Origin: Acetobacter indonesiensis
GTDB lineage: Bacteria; Pseudomonadota; Alphaproteobacteria; Acetobacterales; Acetobacteraceae
Length of the DNA stretch: 64,000 bases
NCBI RefSeq assembly: GCF_000963945.1
Contig: NZ_BAMW01000021.1
Span: 1 to 64,000 of the forward strand
Direction: 5' to 3'
Part shown: positions 19,816 to 28,267 of the stretch, piece by piece
Layout of the letters: every line of letters starts with the position of its first letter
How positions within the stretch are numbered: position 1 is the first letter of the stretch
The notes under the pieces: generated by a model
Seen by the model: only the letters and a program-made list of their open reading frames with translations
Database searches by the model: none
Told to the model about the DNA's origin: nothing
Position numbers and translations under genes: made by a program

Positions 19816-20670
19816 CTACGGAATCGATTTGATTTTATTTTTATAACGGTCTTGTAATTTTTTATGAAAAAGAGGCGGCTCTTGAGGTTGCTGGGCCGCC
19901 ATCGCTTCTACGCGTGCTCCCGCCTGCGCCAGCATCTGCGGGATAAGCTGTGTTTCAGGAAGATTTTTCCAGTATTTTCGCGGCATTTCAGACCGCATTG
20001 CTTTGGTTTTGATACGTGCCGGATTAAAGATGGACACATAATATGTCTGCCACAGCAAATCGACATCATCAGTGACATCAGGTTTGTCGCAGGGGTTTCT
20101 GCTGATGGCACATTGCTGCCCATTCCATGCAATCGAACCCTTAGGTGTCAGAATAACCCAGTCCATATCGGTAAAACGCCGCGTGAAAAAAGGGGCAACG
20201 GTCTGTAAAATATAATGGTCTGGTTCAAACCACGCCAAAAACTGACGCCTCCCTCCGCTCCCCTCACCTTGTTCACGAAACCGCAAAAACGCTTCCATTT
20301 TATGGGCATCCCGGCGCACCTGATGCATCATGCGGAGGGCTCGGGCGATGTCAGGGTCAACCGGAATAGAAGCCAAAGCCGGTTCAGCCTGCGCGCGCCA
20401 TAAAATACGATAGGCAAGATCAAACCGTCCCTGATCGGAATGGCGCAAAACGGACTTCAATAGCGCCAAACAGGTATTCCGTAGCACCGGCTGCGCCGCG
20501 TCTTCTTTGGGTTCAGGCCCTTTCAAGGGGGCATCAAACAGACTCACTTCAGCCTTTGTACTGCGCCACTCAATATTTTCGGGAGCCAACCCAGCCAGAA
20601 AACATTGACGCGCAAGAACCCGCCATTCCTGAAAATTGGTGTTGTCCGGTAATGTAAAACCGTAAACCAT
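19816..20670 (-). CDS. DUF4130 protein, partner of radical-SAM DNA-linked enzyme (TIGR03915 type)
   Basis: 284 aa with the DUF4130 pattern: an Arg-rich middle, FLAWFEPDHYILQTVAPFF and TRRFTDMDWVILTPKG. This family is named only by association with a radical-SAM protein and, elsewhere, with the uracil-DNA glycosylase-like UdgX, to which it can be fused. No glycosylase domain is fused here. ATG 20670 lies 2 nt after the radical-SAM stop; a longer frame from 20754 would overlap that gene and is unlikely. It is probably co-transcribed with the radical-SAM gene and under the same LexA site. Biochemical role unknown. Confidence 0.88.
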   Translation of the reverse strand: MVYGFTLPDNTNFQEWRVLARQCFLAGLAPENIEWRSTKAEVSLFDAPLKGPEPKEDAAQPVLRNTCLALLKSVLRHSDQGRFDLAYRILWRAQAEPALASIPVDPDIARALRMMHQVRRDAHKMEAFLRFREQGEGSGGRRQFLAWFEPDHYILQTVAPFFTRRFTDMDWVILTPKGSIAWNGQQCAISRNPCDKPDVTDDVDLLWQTYYVSIFNPARIKTKAMRSEMPRKYWKNLPETQLIPQMLAQAGARVEAMAAQQPQEPPLFHKKLQDRYKNKIKSIP

Positions 20671-20672
20671 CC

Positions 20673-21902
20673 CTAGAACAGTGTAAGTTGCTGCGGCTGA
20701 GGCAGGAAAAGCTGCCGAATATTCTGCTGGTCTGCCAATTGAACAGGTGACCATCCAACAGCATGCAGAAACGGTTTTACCTTCCGTAAGGAGACATTCA
20801 GTTTTGCCAGATCTTCCAACCGCAAACGCCTATGCCGACGGGCCGTTACAATGGCATTGACGGACCGCACACCCAGCCCCGGCACACGTAAGAGCATTTC
20901 CCGGCTGGCACGGTTCAGATCAACAGGAAACTGCTCTCTGTTTGCCAAAGCCCAAGCCAGTTTAGGGTCTAGGGCAAGGTCAAGCATGCCATCGGGGCTG
21001 GCTGCGGTAATTTCAGAAAACTGAAACCCATAGAAGCGGAATAACCAATCAGCCTGATATAAACGGTGCTCCCGTAGCAGAGGGGGGGCTTTGACTGGCA
21101 AAATAGCCGATGCATCAGGGATAGGACTGAACGCGGAATAATAGACCCGGCGCAGGCGGTATCCAGTGTAAAGAGAAGAACTGCTTGATAAAATGTCCCG
21201 ATCTGTTGCGGTATCGGCCCCTACAATCATTTGCGTGCTTTGACCGCCCGGAGCAAAGCGAGGAGCAGCCCGACCAGCCAATGTGCGGTCTTTGCCGGCG
21301 TCAATACGAGTACGCATCTCACCCATGGCATGACGGATTTCTGATGCCTGTTTTTGCGGGGCATAGTCTGCAAGCCCACGTTCCGTTGGCATCTCCACAT
21401 TGATAGACAACCGGTCTGCATACAGCCCGGCTTCTGCCAGAAGCCCCGGCGATGCATTGGGGATGGTCTTCAGGTGAATATACCCACGGAAATTATGCAC
21501 TTCACGCAGTTCTCGGGCCACACGCACCATTTGGGCCATAGTATCATCGGACGAGCGGATGATGCCCGATGACAGGAACAAGCCTTCAATATAATTGCGC
21601 CGATAAAATTCTAACGTCAGCCAGATGACTTCATCTGCCGTAAAGCGTGCTCTCTGCACATTGGATGAAGACCGGTTGATGCAATAAGCGCAATCATAAA
21701 TACAAAAATTGGTCAGCAGAATTTTCAGGAGGGAAATGCAGCGCCCATCGGGCGTGTAAGCATGGCAAATGCCATTGCCGGTAGAGCCCAGGCCTTTTGT
21801 GGCCGCAGAATCCCGCTTACCCGCCCCGCTTGATGAGCATGAGGCATCGTATTTTGCGGCATCTGATAAAATGGCCAACCGGTCTGAAAGGCTGCTCTTC
21901 AT
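20673..21902 (-). CDS. radical-SAM protein linked to DNA repair/modification (TIGR03916 type)
   Basis: 409 aa. The cluster-binding CxxxCxxC is at Cys67-Cys71-Cys74 (CIYDCAYC), and the N-terminal AKYDASCSSSG matches the family that pairs with DUF4130. The C-terminus has a helix-hairpin-helix DNA-binding motif (LLRVPGLGVRSVNAIV), so it probably acts on DNA. The start at ATG 21902 is supported by family N-termini but has no Shine-Dalgarno. A LexA box ends 4 nt upstream and overlaps the likely -10, so the mRNA may be leaderless. The reaction is uncharacterised. Confidence 0.9.
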   Translation of the reverse strand: MKSSLSDRLAILSDAAKYDASCSSSGAGKRDSAATKGLGSTGNGICHAYTPDGRCISLLKILLTNFCIYDCAYCINRSSSNVQRARFTADEVIWLTLEFYRRNYIEGLFLSSGIIRSSDDTMAQMVRVARELREVHNFRGYIHLKTIPNASPGLLAEAGLYADRLSINVEMPTERGLADYAPQKQASEIRHAMGEMRTRIDAGKDRTLAGRAAPRFAPGGQSTQMIVGADTATDRDILSSSSSLYTGYRLRRVYYSAFSPIPDASAILPVKAPPLLREHRLYQADWLFRFYGFQFSEITAASPDGMLDLALDPKLAWALANREQFPVDLNRASREMLLRVPGLGVRSVNAIVTARRHRRLRLEDLAKLNVSLRKVKPFLHAVGWSPVQLADQQNIRQLFLPQPQQLTLF

Positions 21903-21939
21903 AGTTGTTCATGTTATGTTCTCTTTCTAGCCTGTGCAA
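21903..21939 (-). promoter_or_regulatory. LexA-controlled promoter of the radical-SAM/DUF4130 operon
   Basis: GTTC-N7-GTTC on the plus strand (21907-21921), read as GAACATAACATGAAC toward the gene: a perfect alphaproteobacterial LexA box. A -35 TTGCAC (21939-21934), a 17-nt spacer and a -10 TAACAT (21916-21911) place the -10 inside the operator, a direct repression layout. The predicted transcription start is within about 1-3 nt of the ATG at 21902. Confidence 0.75.
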
Positions 21940-22007
21940 GCCTTATCTTTATCTCGTCACGTGTACCGTTGTGCTTCCCTCCTCCTATCAGAGGGAAGCA
22001 CTCACTC

Positions 22008-23435
22008 TCAGCCAGCGTAGACCGGGCCTTCAGGCAGCAGTTTACCGGGGTTGAGAATATTGTGCGGGTCCAACGTCGCCTTTAATGCTCGCATGACACT
22101 CAACGCCCCCTCACCATGTTCGGCTGCCAGAAACTCCAGCTTGCCAAGACCCACACCATGTTCACCACTGCAAGAGCCGCCGAGTGCCAAGGCCCGTGCT
22201 ACAATCTTGCGGTCAAGATCAAGGGCTTGCTGATAGCCTTGGTCGGTCTCTTCCGTAACAATAATGGTATGAAAATTACCATCACCCACATGGCCGAGAA
22301 TGGCTGCATAGAGACCCGACTTCTGAATATCGTCCTTCACACCCGAAATAAGCGCTGTCAGTTGAGAAATGGGGACGATGCAATCGGTACTAATCAACCG
22401 CATGCCCGGATGCTGTGCTTTAATGGCCCAAAAAGCGTTATGTCTGGCCTTCCAAAGACGGGCCCGTTCATCCGCACTATCGGCCCACGCAAACCCTAGA
22501 CCTATGTTATCAAGGGCCAGCGTTTCCGTGACAGCAATTTGTTCTTTCACGGCTTCTGGCGATCCTGAAAATTCGAAAAACAGGGTCGTCAGAGCACGAT
22601 ATTCGTTAAGGTCAGAATAGCGGATGCAGGCATCCATCTGCACATCATCCAGCAATTCAACGCGTGCAATCGGAATACCCATTTGGATAATTTCAACGGC
22701 CGTATTAACGGCGTCGTCCAGATTTTCGAATTGACAGACGGCAGCGGAAAGCTGTTCCGGCTGACCATGCAACCGTAGTTGTACCTCTGTAATAATACCC
22801 AGCGTGCCTTCAGACCCCACAAACAGAGACGTCAGATCATAACCGGTCGACGACTTCCGGACACGCCCACCCGTCTGAATAATTTCTCCGTTCGCCAGCA
22901 CGACTGTCAAACCGAGAACATTTTCCTTGATGGTCCCATATTTCACCGCGGCAGTGCCGGATGCGCGCGTTGCACACATGCCCCCTAATGTCGCCTCTCC
23001 ACCCGGATCAACTGGGAAAAAGAGGCCAGTATCACGAAGAAAAGCATTAAGAGACTGTCGGGTTACGCCAGCCTGCACACGGCAATCCAAATCGGCCTGA
23101 TTGACCTCCAGCACACGCGCCATCCGCGAAAGGTCGAGACTTATTCCCCCATCAGGCGGAGTGACATGCCCTTCAACAGATGTACCGGCCCCAAACGCAA
23201 CCACAGGAACACGATGCTCGTGGCACAAACGCAGCGTTGCGGACACATCTTCCGAAGTTTCAGCAAAAACGACCCCGACCGGCATATTGGCTACCGGAAG
23301 CGCTTCACCATGGCTATGCGCATCACAGACGGACGCATTTGTGGAAATTTTGTCGCCAAGTTGCACACGCAAAGCCGATAAAACAGCATTGGCGCGTGCC
23401 GTGGCATGAAGAGGGAGTGAAGCAGTCTCCGACAT
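22008..23435 (-). CDS. FAD-linked oxidase, D-lactate dehydrogenase / GlcD type
   Basis: 475-aa flavoprotein of the VAO family that oxidises a 2-hydroxy acid, most likely D-lactate or glycolate, feeding electrons to a quinone or cytochrome. The FAD-binding half has VVAFGAGTSVEGH, PVDPGGEATLGGM and TGYDLTSLFVGSEGTLGIITE; the C-terminal half has GHVGDGNFH and CSGEHGVGLGK, which carry the substrate and metal ligands. No membrane segment. Sequence alone does not separate lactate from glycolate. Confidence 0.88.
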   Translation of the reverse strand: MSETASLPLHATARANAVLSALRVQLGDKISTNASVCDAHSHGEALPVANMPVGVVFAETSEDVSATLRLCHEHRVPVVAFGAGTSVEGHVTPPDGGISLDLSRMARVLEVNQADLDCRVQAGVTRQSLNAFLRDTGLFFPVDPGGEATLGGMCATRASGTAAVKYGTIKENVLGLTVVLANGEIIQTGGRVRKSSTGYDLTSLFVGSEGTLGIITEVQLRLHGQPEQLSAAVCQFENLDDAVNTAVEIIQMGIPIARVELLDDVQMDACIRYSDLNEYRALTTLFFEFSGSPEAVKEQIAVTETLALDNIGLGFAWADSADERARLWKARHNAFWAIKAQHPGMRLISTDCIVPISQLTALISGVKDDIQKSGLYAAILGHVGDGNFHTIIVTEETDQGYQQALDLDRKIVARALALGGSCSGEHGVGLGKLEFLAAEHGEGALSVMRALKATLDPHNILNPGKLLPEGPVYAG

Positions 23436-23586
23436 AATGAGGGCTCTCTATCGCTATAATCCAGACGTTGCCGGACCATAGCGTTAGAAAACCGGATAGG
23501 TCGAGAGCCGCAGCAACGAGCCTCCCCTTCTGCAAGTGAAGGGCAAGCCGTCATCCGCCTATGTTAGGGACTGATTTAGATCACAC

Positions 23587-24231
23587 TCAAACAGCCAGAC
23601 CGTCCAGCAATGGAACACCACACTTCAGAGACATGGTCTGACGATAAGCCTCAACTTCGGGGGGATAAATCAGCCCTTTAATTAAGGAGAGGCTGTGAAG
23701 TTGTGCAAAAAGATGAATATCATCCGTCGAAAGAACCGTATTAACAGCTTCTTTTGAGTGAATCAGACTTGCAAGCTCGGCAAGTAAACTATTCAACGGA
23801 GCCAGAGCTTCTGGCCCCTCACTAAGAATATCCGTGAAAGCACCGGTTGAGCGCTCTTTATTACGAATAAAATAGGCCCGACCTGATGTTGTCGAAAATT
23901 CAGGAAATGGTGCTGACGCGGCACGAGGCAGAAACTGTCGATAAAGGGGACCATTCAGCCGCTTCATCCAGTCTGACACTGCGGGGTTTATTTGCCCGGT
24001 GAGTATAGGCGCTCCCTCTTGATCAATACGGGCCACAATATCCATGCTTTCCCCCATGAAGTGACCATTATCTTCAAGGATAGGCACCATCTTGGCACCG
24101 ATCATGCGTTTAGGGGTTGCTTCATCATCATTCTGCAAAATGACCAAGTTGAATGGTATATTTTTCAGGCCAAAAATCATTCTGGCCTTAATGCAAAAGG
24201 GGCAGTGATCATAAACATATAATTGATACAT
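23587..24231 (-). CDS. grxB: glutaredoxin 2
   Basis: 214-aa GST-like glutaredoxin that reduces disulfides with glutathione in the cytoplasm. The dithiol active site CPFC is at residues 10-13, followed by the family segments GAKMVPIL and the ESMDIV glutathione-binding turn; the helical C-terminal domain matches E. coli Grx2 (215 aa). It is divergent from the flavin monooxygenase gene. Confidence 0.92.
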   Translation of the reverse strand: MYQLYVYDHCPFCIKARMIFGLKNIPFNLVILQNDDEATPKRMIGAKMVPILEDNGHFMGESMDIVARIDQEGAPILTGQINPAVSDWMKRLNGPLYRQFLPRAASAPFPEFSTTSGRAYFIRNKERSTGAFTDILSEGPEALAPLNSLLAELASLIHSKEAVNTVLSTDDIHLFAQLHSLSLIKGLIYPPEVEAYRQTMSLKCGVPLLDGLAV

Positions 24232-24464
24232 AGAATAAAAATCCCTTCAGAAGCGGTGAGATAGAGTTACTCTAAGCAGAACGTCATGCCCCCTAAAGAC
24301 CAACTCCTCACATAAACGTGCTTTTCCACCATCGTTGAACATCTTTGCCAAACGGTCCTCCACCTGCCCGCAAGGTCTTTCCTGACTGGTGCAGAGCCAT
24401 GTGCAACACCATATGCATTAGAGCGATCTACCCTAAGGCATTTCCGTTTTCGAGGAAGACTATC

Positions 24465-25463
24465 GTGACGATCCCGTTTTCTGTTCTTGATCTCTCCCTG
24501 ATTGCCCGCGGAAAAGGCCCAGCTGATGCATTTCAAAACACGATACACTTTGCGCAGTTAGCAGAGCGCCTTGATTTCAAACGGTATTGGCTGGCTGAAC
24601 ACCATAACATGCCGGGTATTGCTTCTGCCGCAACCTCCATTCTAGTTGCACAGGTTGCATCCGCCACCCGCCACATCAGGGTCGGATCAGGCGGCATTAT
24701 GCTTCCCAATCACTCCCCCTTGATTATCGCGGAACAGTTTGGAACGCTCGAAACGCTTTTTCCGGGCCGCATTGATTTGGGCCTTGGTCGTGCTCCAGGG
24801 GCTGACCAGCAAACTGCACGAGCACTGCGGAGAGACCTTCACGCTCCTGACCGTTTTCCTGAAGATGTTGCCGAACTTCTGACTTACTTTGAACCGGGCA
24901 CCATGAATGATACCCACTTGATCCACGCTGTTCCCGGCATGGGATTACAGGTGCCGGTATGGATTTTAGGGTCATCTCTATTTTCGGCAGTTTTGGCGGC
25001 TCATCTCGGCCTACCATATGCTTTCGCATCCCACTTTGCGCCCGCACAAATGGCGGAAGCCATCACACTCTACCGTGCGCGCTTTACACCATCAGCCCGC
25101 TGTCCGGCTCCGTACGTTATGCTCACCATAAATATTATTGCGGCCGATACAGACGCGGAAGCACGCAGACTAAAGACTTCTCTTGAACAGTATTTTCTTG
25201 CATTACGTCGGGGCCGCCCTATTGCTTTCCCACCACCATTAGAGAGCGAAAATGCTCCTTGGACAAAGCCGGAGCAAGACCTTCTGGATAGCAGCCTGCG
25301 TTATACTTACGCAGGCACTCCGGAAACCATAAGGCACATATTAAAAGACTTTGTTGATTTTCATCAACCACAGGAAATTATGGTCGCCGCCCCTATTTTT
25401 GACCACGCAATGCGGTGCCAAAGCCTTGAACTGACAAGTCAGATCAAGGCTTTGTTGGATTAA
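24465..25463 (+). CDS. luciferase-like flavin-dependent monooxygenase
   Basis: About 332-aa member of the bacterial luciferase-like (LLM) family, MsnO8 subgroup, using reduced FMN or F420; substrate unknown. Typical stretches are [34 protein letters not shown] and [14 protein letters not shown], and near the end [13 protein letters not shown]. The start is GTG 24465, with GAGGAAG (24452-24458) 6 nt upstream; a longer frame to 24345 has no conserved residues and no RBS. Confidence 0.9.
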   Translation: MTIPFSVLDLSLIARGKGPADAFQNTIHFAQLAERLDFKRYWLAEHHNMPGIASAATSILVAQVASATRHIRVGSGGIMLPNHSPLIIAEQFGTLETLFPGRIDLGLGRAPGADQQTARALRRDLHAPDRFPEDVAELLTYFEPGTMNDTHLIHAVPGMGLQVPVWILGSSLFSAVLAAHLGLPYAFASHFAPAQMAEAITLYRARFTPSARCPAPYVMLTINIIAADTDAEARRLKTSLEQYFLALRRGRPIAFPPPLESENAPWTKPEQDLLDSSLRYTYAGTPETIRHILKDFVDFHQPQEIMVAAPIFDHAMRCQSLELTSQIKALLD

Positions 25464-26548
25464 TGACGCCGTCTCGGGCCATGGTAGTCTGTTTCAAGAT
25501 ACGGAATGGTCGTTAGTATCTGGACGTTCAGCATCCCAAGCCCTCTGGTAAGCTGGCCTTTTATCGGAAGGTGAGCATGACCGTTGGTCCAGCGTCCGCC
25601 ATCTTCTTCTGGTGGATGCCAGCCGTCCAGATCTCTGGAAATATGGGTTGTCAGTCTTTTACGCTTCCGTGAGTCAAACAGAACAATATCACCGACATGG
25701 ATGCCCAGATATCTTTTATCCTGCACATATGGGCCAATCACATCCACAGGGCGGCTTGCTCTTGAGGACAAATGAACCTCCTGAACGTCAGGCGGCAACA
25801 TGAATGTTGCGACGTCATTTTTCTCAAGCGCTTTCTTGATAACCTGCCCCTTGTCGGTGACAAGCTGCAAATCGTGGTCATCGGTTATTTCCGGATGGTA
25901 AAAAAGAGGCTCCAACCCTCCCCGTTCAGCCCGAAGTTTAAGGCGATGATACAAGGGCTCTACAACATCGCGCTCTGTCACGACGGGCACTTCGGTGCGG
26001 GAGTGCCAATGCGTATCATTTGGGCATGGAGGCAGAGCACTGGCGACAAGGAGATTTTCCGCAATAAGAACAGCATGCGGATCTGTCTGAACTGGGTAGG
26101 CTTTATACGAGGTATATGAGCGATCATAAAAAATCGACAGTCGGTTAATCAGTAAGCAAACCGGAATAAATTTATCTTCAAAAAATAGACAATGATCTGG
26201 CGTTAACAATAGGTCTTTTGCTGGTAAACCGTCGGCTATCGCGTCTTTCAAAATACGCACAGGGTAGCCTGCTTCATCGTCCGGCAGTCCCGGCAGAGTG
26301 ATCCCATAAGAAACAGAAACGCGCGTTACGTCATGGTGCTGCTCCACCCCATCCGCATACCCCAGAACAGCATGGCCGGGACGCAGTTCTTCCACGCTAA
26401 CGTGCCCATCGGGCGCATGAAGTGTCGTGCCGTGCAAAAAACTGGCTTCTGGTACGATAGGGCTCGTCAGCTCGTTCTTTTTCGCAGCAAGCACCTCTGT
26501 CGGATCGGGAACTACCGGGTTTTGCAAAAAATTATCTCCTTTGCACAT
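25460..26548 (-). CDS. Hint-domain protein without N-terminal surface module
   Basis: About 362 aa. The Hint (hedgehog/intein) fold is read from [19 protein letters not shown] at the start and the block-B motif TPDH (about residues 116-119). The position that is Cys in the larger paralogue (N-C-F-L-S-G) is Ser here (A-S-F-L-H-G). The C-terminal domain of about 150 aa also matches the paralogue at 40231-41967. There is no signal peptide or membrane helix. The start is uncertain; ATG 26548 is preferred to 26563. Its 3' end overlaps the monooxygenase gene by 4 nt on the other strand. Confidence 0.8.
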   Translation of the reverse strand: MCKGDNFLQNPVVPDPTEVLAAKKNELTSPIVPEASFLHGTTLHAPDGHVSVEELRPGHAVLGYADGVEQHHDVTRVSVSYGITLPGLPDDEAGYPVRILKDAIADGLPAKDLLLTPDHCLFFEDKFIPVCLLINRLSIFYDRSYTSYKAYPVQTDPHAVLIAENLLVASALPPCPNDTHWHSRTEVPVVTERDVVEPLYHRLKLRAERGGLEPLFYHPEITDDHDLQLVTDKGQVIKKALEKNDVATFMLPPDVQEVHLSSRASRPVDVIGPYVQDKRYLGIHVGDIVLFDSRKRKRLTTHISRDLDGWHPPEEDGGRWTNGHAHLPIKGQLTRGLGMLNVQILTTIPYLETDYHGPRRRH

Positions 26549-27182
26549 GGAACGCTCTATCATTTCTGTCGTTCAGACCTCGGCAGGGAATGGACCATAC
26601 CAGATATTAAAAATCTGTCGGTTTTCCCCAACAATAAACAATTTTTGCTTCAGAAAGCCTTTTTCAACCGTCAAACTGAAAAAGAGGCACCCTGAATTGA
26701 CACATATCGGTGCGTTTTAATGTGTTACAAAAATTATTTTAGCAAGAGTATTCCAAAAACTTTTCCTAAAATTGTCGCTATGGTCAGCGTAAAATCTCTA
26801 AAAGACCGAGCGATTCCGCCTCTCTTTTACAAAAATAAACGAATGATTAAATAAAATACATAGTCCTTAAGATTTTAGTTTTTGACTTAAATCAACATAT
26901 ATTCACCATTCACATGAATCAACTTTTAGATTTTCCATTAAAAATAAATATTATTTATATTTTGTTTTTCTCAACAGCTTCCAGATTTTTGATCTTTTTT
27001 GTCTATCGAGTAATTAAAATCAATAATTTTGAATTATATTCTCTCCGAAAAAACAAAAACTTCGATGCTTAAATAGTTTTATAGATGACAATATCTTCCC
27101 TATATTCATTTTCTTGCTGAAAAAATCATTCCCATTTAATCATAAGAAACAAAACAATCCTTGCTTGTCAGGAAGTCATTAT
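26549..27182. other. AT-rich intergenic region upstream of Hint gene and ribokinase
   Basis: 634 bp between divergent genes, strongly AT-rich from about 26700 to 27170 with many A/T runs. A TTGACA at 26697-26702 on the plus strand is followed by TAATGT after 15 nt, a poor promoter candidate. No gene, RNA or repeat recognised. Confidence 0.4.
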
Positions 27183-28130
27183 ATGTCCGTTATCCATCCT
27201 GCTATTGTATCATTTGGCAGCATCAATGTTGATCTGACTGTGCATGTAGATACTTTCCCAAAAGCCGGTGAAACCAAGCATGCTTCCAATTACGCTATAG
27301 GATTAGGAGGCAAAGGAGCAAATCAAGCCGCCGCAGTTGCACGCCTCTGTCAGGATAGCCAAACCAAAACCGCTCTTATCGGGCGCGTGGGCGCAGATGA
27401 TTTTGGTATTTTCGCCAAAGACACATTGGCCGCTTTTGGTGTAGAAACATCTCTTATTCATACAGATCAGTCTCAGGCGACCGGCATCGCGCTAATCAAC
27501 ATTGATGCAAAAGGTGAAAACTGCATCACCGTAGTCGGTGCAGCCAACATGGCCGTGTCGGAAATCGACATAGAAAAAAACATCGCGCATCTGGAGAATG
27601 CCAGCGTTCTTCTTTTGCAGCTCGAATGCCCTTTAACAATCGTGACAAAGGCTGCTGCTAAAACACGCTCCGCCGGAGGTCAGGTCATTCTTGACCCAGC
27701 CCCTGTTCCCCAGGACGATCTTCCCAAAGCGCTTTGGGACGCTATCGACGTCATCACCCCTAATGAAACAGAAACCCATCGCCTCACAAATATATTGCCT
27801 GACACTCCAGAAAGTGCGGCCCAAGCAGCGGAAAAACTGCTCCAGAAAGGTGTTCGTGCAGTCGTTATTAAAATGGGGCATCGCGGCACATATTGGCACG
27901 ATGGGACAAAAGGCGATTTCGTAAAGCCCTTTTCTGTGACGGCAATAGATACGGTGGCAGCAGGCGACTGCTTTAATGCAGGGCTTGCCGTCGCTTTAAA
28001 TGAAGGGAAACCCTTACCTCAGGCTGTTCGCTTTGCTTCTGCCTGCGGCGCCCTCGCGACGACAAAAAAGGGGGCCGCAGATTCTGCTCCAACCAGAGAA
28101 GAAGTCGGAAAACTTCTTAATTCATATTAA
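27183..28130 (+). CDS. rbsK: ribokinase
   Basis: 315-aa PfkB-family kinase that phosphorylates ribose to ribose-5-phosphate. Family signatures are the N-terminal FGSINVDL with GLGGKGANQAAAVARL, and the C-terminal DTVAAGDCFNAGLAVAL with the catalytic Asp. The start is ATG 27183, with AGGAAG 7 nt upstream; a longer frame to 27114 is not conserved. No ribose transporter is adjacent. The nucleoside hydrolases 4-9 kb away provide a ribose source. Confidence 0.92.
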   Translation: MSVIHPAIVSFGSINVDLTVHVDTFPKAGETKHASNYAIGLGGKGANQAAAVARLCQDSQTKTALIGRVGADDFGIFAKDTLAAFGVETSLIHTDQSQATGIALINIDAKGENCITVVGAANMAVSEIDIEKNIAHLENASVLLLQLECPLTIVTKAAAKTRSAGGQVILDPAPVPQDDLPKALWDAIDVITPNETETHRLTNILPDTPESAAQAAEKLLQKGVRAVVIKMGHRGTYWHDGTKGDFVKPFSVTAIDTVAAGDCFNAGLAVALNEGKPLPQAVRFASACGALATTKKGAADSAPTREEVGKLLNSY

Positions 28131-28153
28131 GTTATTTCCATCAATTTTGAATC

Positions 28154-28196
28154 AGAGAAAATTTAAAAGAACACACTATCATTTTAGATTTTCTCT
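28154..28196 (+). terminator. AT-rich hairpin after rbsK
   Basis: Inverted repeat AGAGAAAAT (28154-28162) / ATTTTCTCT (28188-28196), extended by TAAAA/TTTTA inside, with the loop near 28170-28181. It lies 24 nt after the ribokinase stop. Confidence 0.5.
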
Positions 28197-28267
28197 CTCA
28201 AAAAATTGAACCGTGCTCTTTTTTATGGGAAGATAATTCTAACTTCTTATGATCTTACGAGACCGGC

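Noticed and set aside
23572-23583. TGAT-TTAG-ATCA, an FNR/CRP-like core upstream of the FAD oxidase gene
   Set aside because: Placing it at -41.5 gives GCTTGC at the expected -10, which is not a promoter; the outer bases are C and C, not T and A. It is likely chance.
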